A stretch of DNA of 64,000 nucleotides from Streptomyces sp. (GCF_031181555.1 NZ_JAPSKQ010000002.1:5822-69821); one strand, 5' to 3'. Positions 8,203 to 17,420 are shown, counted from the first letter of the stretch. Notes: a model not told the origin generated them from the sequence alone. Program-made: numbers and translations.

Positions 8203-9567
8203 GTGACACGACCCAGGATCCTGGTGGTGGGCGCAGGCTTCGCCGGTGTGGAGTGCGTGCGCCGGCTGGAGCGCAGGCTCGCCCCCGACGAGGCCGACCT
8301 CACGCTGGTGACGCCGCTCTCCTACCAGCTCTACCTGCCGTTGCTCCCCCAGGTCGCCTCCGGGGTGCTGACCCCGCAGTCGGTCGCCCTCTCCCTGCGC
8401 CGCAGCGAGAAGTACCGCACCCGGATCATCCCGGGCGGGGCCATCGGTGTGGACCTGCGGTCCAAGGTCTGCGTCGTCCGCACCATCACCGACGAGATCG
8501 TCAACCAGCCCTACGACTACATCGTGCTGGCCCCCGGCAGCATCACCCGCACCTTCGACATCCCGGGGCTGACCGACCACGCGTTCGGGATGAAGACGCT
8601 GGCCGAGGCCGCCTACCTCCGCGACCACGTCATCTCCCAGCTCGACCTCGCCGACGCCAGCCACGATCCGGCCGAGCGGGCCTCGCGGCTGCAGTTCGTG
8701 GTGGTCGGCGGCGGCTACGCGGGCACCGAGACCGCGGCCTGCCTGCAGCGGCTGACGCACGCCGCCGTCAAGCGCTATCCGCGGCTGGACCCCGGTCTGA
8801 TCAAGTGGCATCTGATCGACATCGCCCCGAAGCTCATGCCCGAACTGGGCGAGAAGCTCGGCCGCAGCGCACAGGAGGTCCTGACGCGCCGCGGCATCGA
8901 GATCTCCCTGGGCGTGTCCATCGCGAAGGCGGGCCCCGAGGAGGTCACCTTCACCGACGGCCGGGTGGTCCCCACCCGCACCCTGATCTGGACCGCCGGG
9001 GTCGTCGCCAGCCCGCTCATCGCCACGCTCGGCGCGGAGACCGTCAAGGGCCGGCTCGCGGTCAACGCGGACATGTGCCTGCCGGGCCACGACGGGGTGT
9101 TCGCGCTCGGCGACGCCGCGGCGGTGCCCGACGAGGCCAAGGGCGGCGGCGCCGTGTGCCCGCCGACCGCGCAGCACGCCCTGCGGCAGGGCAGGCAGGT
9201 GGCCGACAACGTCATCGCGGCGCTGCGCAACCAGCCGATGCGGCCCTACCGCCACAAGGACCTCGGGCTCGTGGTGGACCTCGGCGGCACCGACGCGGTC
9301 TCCAAGCCGCTCGGCCTGGAGCTGCGCGGCCTGCCCGCCCAGGCGGTGGCCCGCGGCTACCACTTCGCGGCGCTGCGCACCAACGTCGCCAAGGCCCGGG
9401 TGGCGACCAACTGGCTGCTGAACGCGGTCGCCGGCGACGACTTCGTCCGTACCGGCTTCCAGGCGCGCAGGCCGGCCAAACTGCACGACTTCGAGTACAC
9501 GAACGCGTATCTGACACCGGAGCAGGTCCGGGCGCACGTCGAGGAGGCGGGCCGGGCGGTGCGGTGA
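8203..9567 (+). CDS. NAD(P)/FAD-dependent oxidoreductase, type II NADH dehydrogenase-like
   Basis: This 454-residue pyridine nucleotide-disulphide oxidoreductase-fold flavoprotein is of the NDH-2 family, which passes electrons from NADH to quinone without proton pumping. The FAD-binding motif is 'VVGAGFAGVECVRRLE' at the N-terminus, with a second nucleotide motif 'VVVGGGYAGTETAACL' mid-protein. A late FAD-contact segment reads 'GVFALGDAAAVPDEA', followed by 'CPPTAQHALRQG'. GTG 8203 lies about ten bases after an AGGAAGGG site; ATG 8194 in the same frame sits directly on that site and is less likely. The short C-terminus has no clear membrane helix. Confidence 0.85.
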   Translation: MTRPRILVVGAGFAGVECVRRLERRLAPDEADLTLVTPLSYQLYLPLLPQVASGVLTPQSVALSLRRSEKYRTRIIPGGAIGVDLRSKVCVVRTITDEIVNQPYDYIVLAPGSITRTFDIPGLTDHAFGMKTLAEAAYLRDHVISQLDLADASHDPAERASRLQFVVVGGGYAGTETAACLQRLTHAAVKRYPRLDPGLIKWHLIDIAPKLMPELGEKLGRSAQEVLTRRGIEISLGVSIAKAGPEEVTFTDGRVVPTRTLIWTAGVVASPLIATLGAETVKGRLAVNADMCLPGHDGVFALGDAAAVPDEAKGGGAVCPPTAQHALRQGRQVADNVIAALRNQPMRPYRHKDLGLVVDLGGTDAVSKPLGLELRGLPAQAVARGYHFAALRTNVAKARVATNWLLNAVAGDDFVRTGFQARRPAKLHDFEYTNAYLTPEQVRAHVEEAGRAVR

Positions 9568-9646
9568 CGCGGCCCGTGAGCGGCCGCTCGCGCCCTGCGA
9601 GGCCGGTATCCACATCGACGTCCGCGACGGGGGAGAGTGCGGCGGC

Positions 9647-11899
9647 GTGAAAGCGGCGGGACGCTCGGTGCGGGCACGGCTGCGGGACCGCCTCGCGGCG
9701 TCCGACCCCGGGCTGCTGCGGCTGACCGCCGGGCTGCGCACGGTGGCCGCCATCGCGCTGGCCCTGGCCGTGCTCGCCTCGCTGGGCTTCGGGATCACCC
9801 GCCTGGTGGCGGGGGCCATGGCGGCGATGGTCGCCACCTTCTCCGTCCGGGAGAAGCAGCGCGCCGCCCAGGCCGTCACGCTCGCCCTCGGACTGCCGGT
9901 GGCGCTCGTGTCCGTGTCGCTGGGCGCGGTGCTCAGCGAGTGGGTCGTCGTCGGTGACGCCTTCTTCGTCCTCCTCATCTTCTGCGCGGCCTACGGCCGC
10001 CGGTTCGGCGACCGCGGGACCGCGCTCGGCCTGATCGGCTTCCAGTTCTACTTCGTCTCCCTGTTCGTCGGTGCCTCCGCCGCGGAACTGCCCGGGCTGT
10101 GGGCCGCCCTGGCCGTCGCGTTCGCGTGCAGTGCCGTGGTGCGGTTCGCCGTCGTCCCCGTGACGCCGACCGGTCTGCTCGCGCGGCTGCGCCAGGCCTT
10201 CCGGGCCCGGCTGGCCCAGCTCGTCTCCGCGCAGCTGGCGCTGCTCGACGCCGGTCCGGACGAGCCGAACAAGGTGGACAAGGCGCTGGAGGACGTACGC
10301 ACGGGCACCGCCCGGCTGCACGAGACGGCTCTGATGATCCAGACGCGGCTGGAGGAGGGCACCCCGGACGAGTCGACGGCGCGGCTGGTGCAGCGCCGGA
10401 TCGCGGACGCCGAGATCGCCGCCGAGCGGCTCGGCCTGCTGCTGCTGTCCGCCCGCAGCGCCGAACGGGCGGACACCCTCACCCTGCACCTGCCCGGCGC
10501 GCCCGCCCCGGAGGTCGGCCGGCTGCCCGGGCCGGAGGAGGCCACCGCCGTGCTGCGCCGGGACCTGCTCGCGCTGCGCGCGCTCGTTCTGCGCACCGGG
10601 GCGTCCGGGGCGGCCGTGGCCCAGATGCGCAACCGGCTGCTCGGCTACCGGGACGAGGAGAACCTGCCGGCCGCGACACCGGCCGTACGGGACGTGTTCC
10701 GGGCCGTCGGCGAGGCCGCCCGTGCCGTCATGGGGCTGCGCGTCGCCCTGGAGGGGCCGCAGGACGAGTCGGACGACACCCCGGCGACGGCCCGCTCCCG
10801 GGAGGAGCTGGACGCCGAGGACGCCGCCATCGACGCGGGTGAGAAGGACGAGCGGGCCGAGCAGCCGAAAGGGCTGCGACGGCCCACCACGCGCGCCGCC
10901 GTGCAGGTCACCGTGGGCTCGACGCTGGCCATCGTCGGCGGTGAGCTGCTGTCCGCGGACCGCTGGTACTGGGCGGTGCTGGCCTGCTGGATCGTGTTCA
11001 TCAACACCGCCTCGACGGGCGAGATCCTGGTCAAGGGCTACCGGCGGCTGCTGGGCACGGTGTTCGGCGTCGCCGCCGGCATCGTGCTCGCCGGCCTGGT
11101 GGGCGGGCACACCGTGACGGCGTTCGCCCTGGTGCTGGTGCTGATCTTCGCGATGTTCTACACGGCACCGCTGTCCTACACGCTGATGTCGTTCTTCGTG
11201 ACCGCGATGCTCGGACTGCTCTACACCCTGCTGCACACCTACAGCTGGGAGGTGCTGGTCCTGCGTCTGGAGGAGACGGCGCTGGGTGCGGCCTGCGGGG
11301 TGGTCGCGGCGGCACTGGTCCTGCCGGTGAACACCGACCGGCGGACGAACGAGCTGCTGGTCACCGTGCTGGAGCGGCTCGCCGGGGTCACCGAGGCCGC
11401 CGTCGGGCAGCTCAGCGGCGGAGCCGCGGACGACCTGCTGGACAAGGCGCGGGAGCTGGACCAGGCGCTGGGCGATCTGCGGGCCGCGACCCAGCCGCTG
11501 ACCCACCCGGTCACCCCGCTGCGGGCCCGGCGCACCACCGCCCGGTACGTCGTGGCGCTGCTGGAGACCTGCGCGTACCACGCGCGTTCGCTGGCGGCGA
11601 CGGCCGAGCTGCTGCCGGCCCACCCCTCGATCGCGGCGGATCCCCGGCTGCGGGGAGCGGCGGGGCGCACCGTGCGCAACATCGGGACGATCGCGGCCCG
11701 CGTCGCGGGCGAGGAGGCCGACGGTGCGGTCGAGACGGGGCCGAGCATCGCCTCGCTGCTGGGCGGTTCCGACGACGAGGGCGCCGCACGCTACGGCCGG
11801 ATCACCGGCCGGGTGCTGCGGCACCTGGAGCGGCTGGACGAGGCCGTGGTGGGCCTCGCCCGGCCGCTGGGCGTGCCGGTGGCGGCGCCGGAGCGGTGA
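9647..11899 (+). CDS. FUSC-family membrane transporter
   Basis: This 750-residue protein has two blocks of transmembrane helices (about 20-170 and 420-560), each followed by a soluble helical region. That is the duplicated layout of the fusaric-acid-resistance/YccS family of aromatic-acid exporters. The second block contains the typical 'YWAVLACWIVF' segment. GTG 9647 has a purine-rich site (GGGGGAGAG) about ten bases upstream. It stands alone and is separated from the convergent neighbour by a strong hairpin. The substrate cannot be told from sequence. Confidence 0.82.
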   Translation: MKAAGRSVRARLRDRLAASDPGLLRLTAGLRTVAAIALALAVLASLGFGITRLVAGAMAAMVATFSVREKQRAAQAVTLALGLPVALVSVSLGAVLSEWVVVGDAFFVLLIFCAAYGRRFGDRGTALGLIGFQFYFVSLFVGASAAELPGLWAALAVAFACSAVVRFAVVPVTPTGLLARLRQAFRARLAQLVSAQLALLDAGPDEPNKVDKALEDVRTGTARLHETALMIQTRLEEGTPDESTARLVQRRIADAEIAAERLGLLLLSARSAERADTLTLHLPGAPAPEVGRLPGPEEATAVLRRDLLALRALVLRTGASGAAVAQMRNRLLGYRDEENLPAATPAVRDVFRAVGEAARAVMGLRVALEGPQDESDDTPATARSREELDAEDAAIDAGEKDERAEQPKGLRRPTTRAAVQVTVGSTLAIVGGELLSADRWYWAVLACWIVFINTASTGEILVKGYRRLLGTVFGVAAGIVLAGLVGGHTVTAFALVLVLIFAMFYTAPLSYTLMSFFVTAMLGLLYTLLHTYSWEVLVLRLEETALGAACGVVAAALVLPVNTDRRTNELLVTVLERLAGVTEAAVGQLSGGAADDLLDKARELDQALGDLRAATQPLTHPVTPLRARRTTARYVVALLETCAYHARSLAATAELLPAHPSIAADPRLRGAAGRTVRNIGTIAARVAGEEADGAVETGPSIASLLGGSDDEGAARYGRITGRVLRHLERLDEAVVGLARPLGVPVAAPER

Positions 11900-11901
11900 C
11901 G

Positions 11902-11927
11902 GACGGCGGCCGCTGGCGGCCGCCGTC
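11902..11927. terminator. Bidirectional hairpin between convergent genes
   Basis: A 12-bp perfect inverted repeat (11902-11913 / 11916-11927) with a two-base loop lies between the FUSC stop and the end of the minus-strand gene. It has no T-run, as is usual in Streptomyces. It probably terminates transcription in both directions. Confidence 0.65.
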
Positions 11928-11929
11928 GG

Positions 11930-12358
11930 TCAGAAGTCGGTGGGCAGTCCGCTGACCTCTGCGATGCCGCGCAGTTCCTCGTTCTGCCGGTGCCGGTCCC
12001 TGATGTAGTCGGCGATCTCGCCGAGGCGGGACGGGTCGGCGGCGGTGGCCGCGTCGGTGACCACCCTGACCGGTCCGGTCTCGTCGACCTCCAGCTCGAC
12101 CACCTCGTTGTCCAGGCGGCCGGTGACGGCGGTGGCGATGACGAGGGCGGCCTCGTCGCGGACCTCCTGGGGCAGTTCCTCGTCCCCGCCGTCCAGCGCG
12201 AGGTCCAGGCCGGACATGCGGTGTTCCTCGATCGCCTGGAGGACCGGCTCCACCACACGGAGCAGAAGCCGGTAGTCCTCGGTGTCCATCCGGACGCGCA
12301 GGAGGTCGAGGTAGACGTCCACGGGCCGGCCTTCCGGGGGGATCTCGGATTCGCTCAT
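11930..12358 (-). CDS. Hypothetical acidic protein, 142 aa
   Basis: I do not recognise a named family. The 142-residue protein is acidic, has no signal peptide or membrane helix, and appears to be alpha/beta with a helical C-terminus ('IADYIRDRHRQNEEL'). The ATG at 12358 follows a GCAGGGG site. It is the first of two minus-strand genes after the convergent FUSC gene; the DUF1206 gene starts upstream on the same strand, about 60 bases away, so the two may share a transcript. Composition looks normally coding for the genus. Confidence 0.6.
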   Translation of the reverse strand: MSESEIPPEGRPVDVYLDLLRVRMDTEDYRLLLRVVEPVLQAIEEHRMSGLDLALDGGDEELPQEVRDEAALVIATAVTGRLDNEVVELEVDETGPVRVVTDAATAADPSRLGEIADYIRDRHRQNEELRGIAEVSGLPTDF

Positions 12359-12419
12359 CCCCTGCGTGTTCCCCGCATACGGCCGGTCATACGGTGGTCC
12401 TGGGATGTCCGTCCGCCGG

Positions 12420-13256
12420 TCAGACCCGCCGCCAGCGGGCCAGGGCGAAGGAGAACACCCCGAACAGCACCAGTCCGACGGAGACGCAGACCAGCAGCCA
12501 CGGGCCGAGCGGGGTGCCGGCGAAGCTGCGGAGGGTGTCGTCCAGGCCCTTGGCCCGGTCGGGCTCGTAGGCGATCGCGGCGCGGACGGCGAAGGCGCCG
12601 GCCGCGGCGAACACCAGGCCGCGGGCCACACCGCCGCCCACGCCGGTCACGTCGACCAGCCGTCGGGCGCCGGCGCTCAGCTCGCCGAGCTTCAGCTTGT
12701 CGCGGTAGGAGCGGCGGACCGCCTGTACGCCGATCCACACACCGATGCCGACGACGACGGCTCCGGCCAGGCCCACCAGCCACTGCCCGGCGGGTGCCTC
12801 CATGGCGCGGGCGGTGAGGTCCCGGGACTGCCGGTCGCTCGATCCGCTCCCCCGGTCACGGTTCGCGGCGAAGACCAGCACCGAGGAGGCGACGAACGCG
12901 TAGAAGACGCAGCGCGCGACCGCGAGCAGCCGCTTGCGCGCGCTGCGGCCGTCCCGGCCGGCCGAGCCGAAGAGCGCCTCGGTGAGCCGCCACAGGGCCA
13001 TGCCGACGAGTCCGGTGCCCAGCGCCCACAGCAGGGCCGCGCCGAACGGCTTGTCGGCGAGCTCGGCCAGGGCGCCGCCGCGGTCCGCCTGCCGTTGTCC
13101 GTCGCCGAAGGCGATCCGCAGGGCCAGCACGCCGACCAGCAGATAGATCACACCCCGGGCGGTGAGTCCCGCCCTCGCGGCGCCCTCCCTGACCGAGCCG
13201 TTCGCCGCCCGTCGGACACCGGCCCGTCCCCTCCATGCCATCACACGCGTGTTCAT
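12420..13256 (-). CDS. DUF1206 membrane protein
   Basis: This 278-residue membrane protein has three repeats of a two-helix unit, each opening with an Arg-Gly or Arg-Cys motif ('ARGVIYLLVGVLAL', 'ARCVFYAFVASSVL', 'ARGLVFAAAGAFAV'). That is the DUF1206 pattern. Function is unknown; the family is common near stress and membrane genes in actinomycetes. ATG 13256 is fixed by GGGAGGTCGA just before it. An in-frame extension to 13298 is possible but has a poorer site. Confidence 0.82.
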   Translation of the reverse strand: MNTRVMAWRGRAGVRRAANGSVREGAARAGLTARGVIYLLVGVLALRIAFGDGQRQADRGGALAELADKPFGAALLWALGTGLVGMALWRLTEALFGSAGRDGRSARKRLLAVARCVFYAFVASSVLVFAANRDRGSGSSDRQSRDLTARAMEAPAGQWLVGLAGAVVVGIGVWIGVQAVRRSYRDKLKLGELSAGARRLVDVTGVGGGVARGLVFAAAGAFAVRAAIAYEPDRAKGLDDTLRSFAGTPLGPWLLVCVSVGLVLFGVFSFALARWRRV

Positions 13257-13322
13257 TCGACCTCCCGGACTCCGCATGCCCCGGCTCCGTCCGCGCACAC
13301 GCGGTGACGGGGCGGCCGGGAC

Positions 13323-13376
13323 ACGACTGCGCCGGCCTTCCTCATCCCTGCGGATGAGGAAGGCCGGCGCAGTCGT
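13323..13376 (-). terminator. 25-bp perfect hairpin terminator
   Basis: The arms 13323-13347 and 13352-13376 are perfectly complementary over 25 bases with a CTGC loop. It begins ten bases after the stop of the minus-strand DUF5133 gene and separates it from the DUF1206 gene. It is an unusually long and perfect stem, and most likely the terminator of the sigma factor-DUF5133 transcript. Confidence 0.8.
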
Positions 13377-13386
13377 GCCGTCGTGC

Positions 13387-13686
13387 CTACGCGTGGGCCG
13401 GGGCGCCCGCCGCCGCGCCGGTGTCCCACCGGTGTCGCCCGGGCGTCGGCACGAGTGGGTCCGGCCCGGAATGCGGGGCGGGAACCGGTGCCGGGGCGGC
13501 CGCCGCCAGCCATCGGTGCGCGGTCCTCAGGGCGTCCTCCACGTCGCGGGTGCCGGTCGACACGCACAGGGTGTACGCCAGGTCGTCCAGGCGCGGGTCG
13601 CCGGTGCCCGGTCCGGACACGGCCGGGAGCAGGGCCTCGTACTCCTCGACGAGCCGGCGCAGCACGGTGGGGTGGGGCTTCAGCAT
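13387..13686 (-). CDS. DUF5133 small protein downstream of sigma factor
   Basis: This 99-residue protein has an N-terminal helical segment ('MLKPHPTVLRRLVEEYEALL') and a Pro/Ala-rich tail, matching the small DUF5133 family of Streptomyces. Function is unknown. ATG 13686 follows a GAGAG site. It starts 31 bases after the sigma factor stop on the same strand and is closed by a strong hairpin. The two genes are therefore probably co-transcribed, and the protein may modulate the sigma factor or its regulon. Confidence 0.68.
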   Translation of the reverse strand: MLKPHPTVLRRLVEEYEALLPAVSGPGTGDPRLDDLAYTLCVSTGTRDVEDALRTAHRWLAAAAPAPVPAPHSGPDPLVPTPGRHRWDTGAAAGAPAHA

Positions 13687-13717
13687 GTGTCTCGCTCTCT
13701 GTCCGGGGCGGGCGCGG

Positions 13718-14566
13718 TCACGCCGTCGCCGAGTGTCCGCCGGTGCCGCAGCGGCCCGTGCGCTGTCCCATCACCTCGGCGCGCACCCGGGCGCAGCTGC
13801 GGCTGATGAGACGGGAGACGTGCATCTGGGAGATGCCCAGCCGGTCGGCGATGCGGCTCTGGGTCATGTCCTCGAAGAAACGCATGTAGAGAATGGCGCG
13901 CTCGCGTTCCGGCAGGCGGCGCAGGCCTTCCTTGGCGGACTCGCGGTCGACCACGACGTCGTAGGACGCGTCGGAGGCGCCGAGGGTGTCGGCGAGGCTG
14001 TAGCCGTCGTCGTCGGCCGACAGTTCGGCGTCCAGCGACAGGGTGCTGAAGCTCTCCAGCGCCTCCATCCCGGCGGCGACCTCCTCCTCGGTCAGTCCGG
14101 TGTGGGCCGCGATGTCCGCCACGGAGGGCTCCGGACTGCCCGGGTTCTGGGTGAGCTCGCGCCGGGCCACCCGCACCTTGTTGCGCAGTTCCTGCACGCG
14201 GCGCGGTACGCGCAGGGCCCACATCCGGTCCCGGAAGTGCCGCTTGACCTCTCCGGTGATGGTGGGGACGGCGTAGCTCTCGAAGGCTCCGCGGCCCGGG
14301 TCGAACCGGTCGATGGCCTTCACCAGTCCCAGGGCGGCCACCTGGCGCAGGTCCTCGATGGACTCGCCCCGGTCGCGGAAACGGCCGGCGATGCGGTGGG
14401 CCATGGGCAGCCACGCGGTGACGAGCTCGTCACGCACGGCGTCCCGCTCGGGGCCGTCCTCCAGGGACGCCAGCCGGGCGAAGAGAGCGGCGGTGTCGGG
14501 GGCGTCGTCGTGCCGCCGACGGGGCGCGGCGGTCGTCGTGCGGGGGGTGGGCGTGTCAATGAGCAT
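13718..14566 (-). CDS. SigB/SigF-family RNA polymerase sigma factor
   Basis: This 282-residue group 3 sigma factor has region 2 ('LRQVAALGLVKAIDRFDPGRG'), region 3 ('VPRRVQELRNKVR') and region 4 with the HTH ('MTQSRIADRLGISQMHVSRL'). It belongs to the SigB/F/G branch that is controlled by partner switching. An RsbW-like gene is divided from it by about 250 bases on the same strand, and small DUF5133 follows. By memory of the S. coelicolor arm it may be the SigM equivalent; that is inference. A SigB-type promoter match lies upstream, suggesting autoregulation. Confidence 0.88.
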   Translation of the reverse strand: MLIDTPTPRTTTAAPRRRHDDAPDTAALFARLASLEDGPERDAVRDELVTAWLPMAHRIAGRFRDRGESIEDLRQVAALGLVKAIDRFDPGRGAFESYAVPTITGEVKRHFRDRMWALRVPRRVQELRNKVRVARRELTQNPGSPEPSVADIAAHTGLTEEEVAAGMEALESFSTLSLDAELSADDDGYSLADTLGASDASYDVVVDRESAKEGLRRLPERERAILYMRFFEDMTQSRIADRLGISQMHVSRLISRSCARVRAEVMGQRTGRCGTGGHSATA

Positions 14567-14695
14567 ACGGTTTCGCTCCCGAACGGTGGTTTCAGGGATC
14601 TACCGCGGGGACGGTGGCCGCCGGGACACCCGGAGGGTCCGCAGCAGCCACACCGCTCCCGCTGGCGCGCCTCCGGTCCGAAGCACGCACTCCGA

Positions 14696-14720
14696 TTGCC
14701 CTGCCGCCGGTGGAACAAAC
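14696..14720 (-). promoter_or_regulatory. Candidate SigB-type promoter of the sigma gene
   Basis: On the minus strand GTTT (14720-14717), 15 bases, then GGGCAA (14701-14696) matches the -35 and most of the -10 of the SigB class (GTTT-N14-16-GGGTAY). It lies about 130 bases upstream of the sigma factor start. An autoregulated sigma promoter is the simplest reading. Confidence 0.4.
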
Positions 14721-14813
14721 TCCGCTTCTTCGCGCAATCCGCGAGGAGTCTCGGCGGGCGCTCGGGACGGCCTCGGGACATCAGCGCTCGGGCCGGTCCC
14801 GGAACAGCCGGTC

Positions 14814-15242
14814 TCAGAACAGGGGCACCACGGCGGTGATGCACTTTCCGCCCGCGGGGAGATCGGACACCCGGACGTCGCAGGACAGCCGGCAGACGAT
14901 GGGCCAGCCGTGGCCGCCGGGCCGGCGGCGTCCCTGCGGGTCGGTCACCGGCGGGGAGACGGGCAGCTCGTCGCTGCGGTCGCTCACCGACAGACGCACT
15001 CCGGGGCCGCTGACGTCGACCTGGAAGTCGGTGACGCCGCCCCCGTGCAGGATCGCGTTGGTGGTGAGTTCGGAGGCGACGAGCAGGGCGTCCGCCAGCG
15101 CGTGGGTGTCGCAGGGGGTACGGGTGGCGCGACAGCGTTCGGACACGGCCCGCTCGACGGCCTCGCGCACCTCGGCGGGCCGGCGCGGGCAGGACGGTCC
15201 GGCCCGGCGCGCGCCGGGCGGCTCGACAACGGGTTCGGTCAT
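14814..15242 (-). CDS. RsbW-like anti-sigma factor/serine kinase (HATPase)
   Basis: This 142-residue GHKL ATPase has an N-box with E58 and N62 ('ASELTTNAILHGGG'), a short 'VSDRSDELP' G1-like segment and a reduced lid ('GRRRPGGHGWPIVCRL'). Such stand-alone proteins hold SigB-family sigma factors and phosphorylate STAS antagonists. ATG 15242 is chosen because GAGGAGCAC lies just before it; an earlier ATG at 15257 in the same frame lacks such a site. It is upstream of and codirectional with the sigma gene, its likely partner. Confidence 0.8.
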   Translation of the reverse strand: MTEPVVEPPGARRAGPSCPRRPAEVREAVERAVSERCRATRTPCDTHALADALLVASELTTNAILHGGGVTDFQVDVSGPGVRLSVSDRSDELPVSPPVTDPQGRRRPGGHGWPIVCRLSCDVRVSDLPAGGKCITAVVPLF

Positions 15243-15473
15243 GTGCTCCTCACACATCCTGCGGCTCCCTGGTCGGTGACGAAACTCGGTGAGGAAGGGG
15301 GCGGCCCCTGGCCGGCGGACGCGACGGCCGGATCGGAGGCCCGGCCTCTGGCGGGCGTGCGGGTGGTCCCGTGCCCCGTCCGCGGTCGCGGGGGCGGTCC
15401 CCGTCCTCGAACGCCGCGGGTCTCCTGTTTCGGCTCACCTGTCCCGGTACGGGCAAACCTCCCGGTTGTTTCC

Positions 15474-15490
15474 CGGATGTCTGCCATCCG
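15474..15490. promoter_or_regulatory. Inverted repeat CGGATG-N5-CATCCG
   Basis: A perfect 6-5-6 inverted repeat lies 28 bases before a small gene, in the 275-base divergent region between it and the RsbW-like gene. The position suits an operator for either gene. No family can be assigned. I see nothing else convincing in this gap. Confidence 0.4.
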
Positions 15491-15517
15491 AATGGCGCAC
15501 GGGGGTACGCGGAGTAC

Positions 15518-15739
15518 ATGACCGATGTGGTGGACTCCGACGAACTGATGCGGCGCATCCAGCGGGCACGGGCCTACGCGGTGCGGGAGGAGCGGGCCTG
15601 GCGGGCCAGGGGTGACGAGGCCGGACCGACGGATCCGGGCACGGCGCGCGACGCCGACGTGCGCAGGACGGCCTACGAGGTCGTGCTGCGGGTGCTGGAC
15701 GAGATCCTGACGCCGGGCAGGCACCCGGCACAGGACTGA
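15518..15739 (+). CDS. Hypothetical small protein, 73 aa
   Basis: This unrecognised 73-residue highly charged protein is mostly predicted helix ('LMRRIQRARAYAVREERAW' and 'AYEVVLRVLDEIL'). ATG 15518 has GGAG four bases upstream. It is divergent from the RsbW-like gene and followed 69 bases later by the amino-acid decarboxylase. Its codon pattern looks coding, but the short length leaves some doubt. Confidence 0.55.
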   Translation: MTDVVDSDELMRRIQRARAYAVREERAWRARGDEAGPTDPGTARDADVRRTAYEVVLRVLDEILTPGRHPAQD

Positions 15740-15808
15740 CCGGGCGGCCGCGCGGGGGGCGCCGGGGCCGGGCCGATTGGCGCGGGCGGCGCCGGGCACC
15801 CGGGACGC

Positions 15809-17286
15809 ATGATTGTCGATCACAGCCGGGCGCCGGTTCTGGAAGCTCTGGAGGACTATCACCGCAAGGGGCGGCTGGGATTCTCGCCGCCGGGGCACAA
15901 GCAGGCCCGCGGCGCCGATCCCGCGGTGCGCGCGGTGCTCGGGGACGCCGTGTTCCTGGGGGACGTGCTGGCCTCGGGCGGTCTGGACGACCGGCTCACC
16001 CGGGGCCAGGTGCTGGAGCGGGCCCAGGAGCTGATGGCCGACGCGGTGCACGCGGACCACACCTTCTTCAGCACCTGCGGCAGTTCGCTGTCGGTCAAGG
16101 CGGCGATGCTCTCGGTCGCGGGTCCGCACGAGAAGCTGCTGATCGGGCGGGACGCCCACAAGTCGGTGGTGGCGGGGCTGATCCTGTCCGGGATCGAGCC
16201 CGTGTGGGTGGAACCGCGCTGGGACGCGGAGCGGCACCTCGCACATCCGCCGTCGGCCGAGGAGTTCGACCGGGCCTTCGACGCCCACCCGGAGGCGCGC
16301 GGCGCGCTGGTCACCAGTCCGACACCGTACGGTGCCTGCGCGGATCTGCGGGCGATCGCCGAGGTGTGCCACCGGCGGTCGCGTCCGCTGATCGTGGACG
16401 AGGCGTGGGGCGCGCACCTGCCCTTCCACCCCGATCTGCCGTCCTGGGCGATGGACGCGGGTGCCGACATCTGCGTGACCAGCATCCACAAGATGGGCAG
16501 CGGTCTGGAGCAGGGTTCCGTCTTCCACCTGCGGGGCGACCTGGTGACGCCGGCGCTGCTGGGGATGCGTGCGGACCTGCTGGACACCACCAGCCCGTCG
16601 GTGCTGATCCACGCGGGGCTGGACGGCTGGCGGCGGCAGATGGCGCTGCACGGCAAGGAACTGCTGGGCGCCACGCTCGATCTCGCGGCCGACGTCCGGG
16701 CCGCCGTCGAGGAGATCGACGGAATGCACGTCGACGACCGCGACGACTTCTGCGGCCCCGGCCTCGCGGACGACTTCGACCCGCTGCCCGGCGTCATCGA
16801 GCTCGACGGCCTCGGGATCACGGGGTACCAGGCGGCGGACTGGCTGCGCGAGCACCGGGGCGTCGACGCGCATCTCGTCGACCACCGCCGCATCGGGACG
16901 CAGATCACCCTCGGCGACGACCGGGAGACGACCGGCGAACTGCTCTCGGCGCTGCGGGACCTCGCGCGTGCCGCGCGGGATCTGCCCGAGGCGCCGCGGG
17001 TGGAGGTGCCGTCCCCCGACGGGCTGCGGATGGAGCAGGCCCTGCTGCCGCGGGACGCGTTCTTCGGTCCGGCCGAGGACGTGCCGGTGAGCGAGGCCGC
17101 CGGGCGGGTCGCGGCGGAGATGATCACACCGTACCCGCCCGGGATCCCGGCCGTCTGCCGGGCGAGCGGCTCACCGAACCGGTGCTGCGCTATCTGCGCA
17201 CCGGGCTGGCCGGCGGGATGAACCTGCCGGACCCGACGGACCCCGGACTGGAGACGATCCGGGTCGTCGACGAGCGCGCGGAGTGA
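15809..17286 (+). CDS. Orn/Lys/Arg decarboxylase, frameshifted near C-terminus
   Basis: This is a PLP-dependent fold-type I basic amino-acid decarboxylase that would make a polyamine or cadaverine. The PLP-lysine segment is 'SIHKMGSGLEQG', preceded by 'VDEAWGAHLPFHPDLPSW'. The frame from ATG 15809 runs well to about residue 450, then departs from the family at about 17150 and stops at 17221. The expected C-terminus ('LPGERLTEPVLRYL') continues in the next frame to 17286. One missing base near 17150-17155 explains this. It is either a real recent frameshift or a sequence error. The catalytic core is complete, so partial activity is possible. Confidence 0.8.
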
Positions 17287-17420
17287 CACCGGAAGGACGC
17301 CGGAGTGAAACGGCTCACCCGGGCCGGTCCCGGTTCCGTGGCACCCCCGGAGATGGTTTATCGTTCATCCATACGTGGTGACGGAGTCGACGTCCGGTCC
17401 TCCGTGCGCCACCGCTTACG

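Noticed and set aside
5014-9978. Very long open frame on the minus strand
   Set aside because: It runs antisense through several clear genes, has Arg/Gly/Pro-biased composition with no domain, and is an artefact of extreme third-position GC.
9212-11824. Open frame of 870 codons on the minus strand
   Set aside because: It is antisense to the FUSC gene, with His/Gln/Arg-rich low-complexity translation and no recognisable motif.
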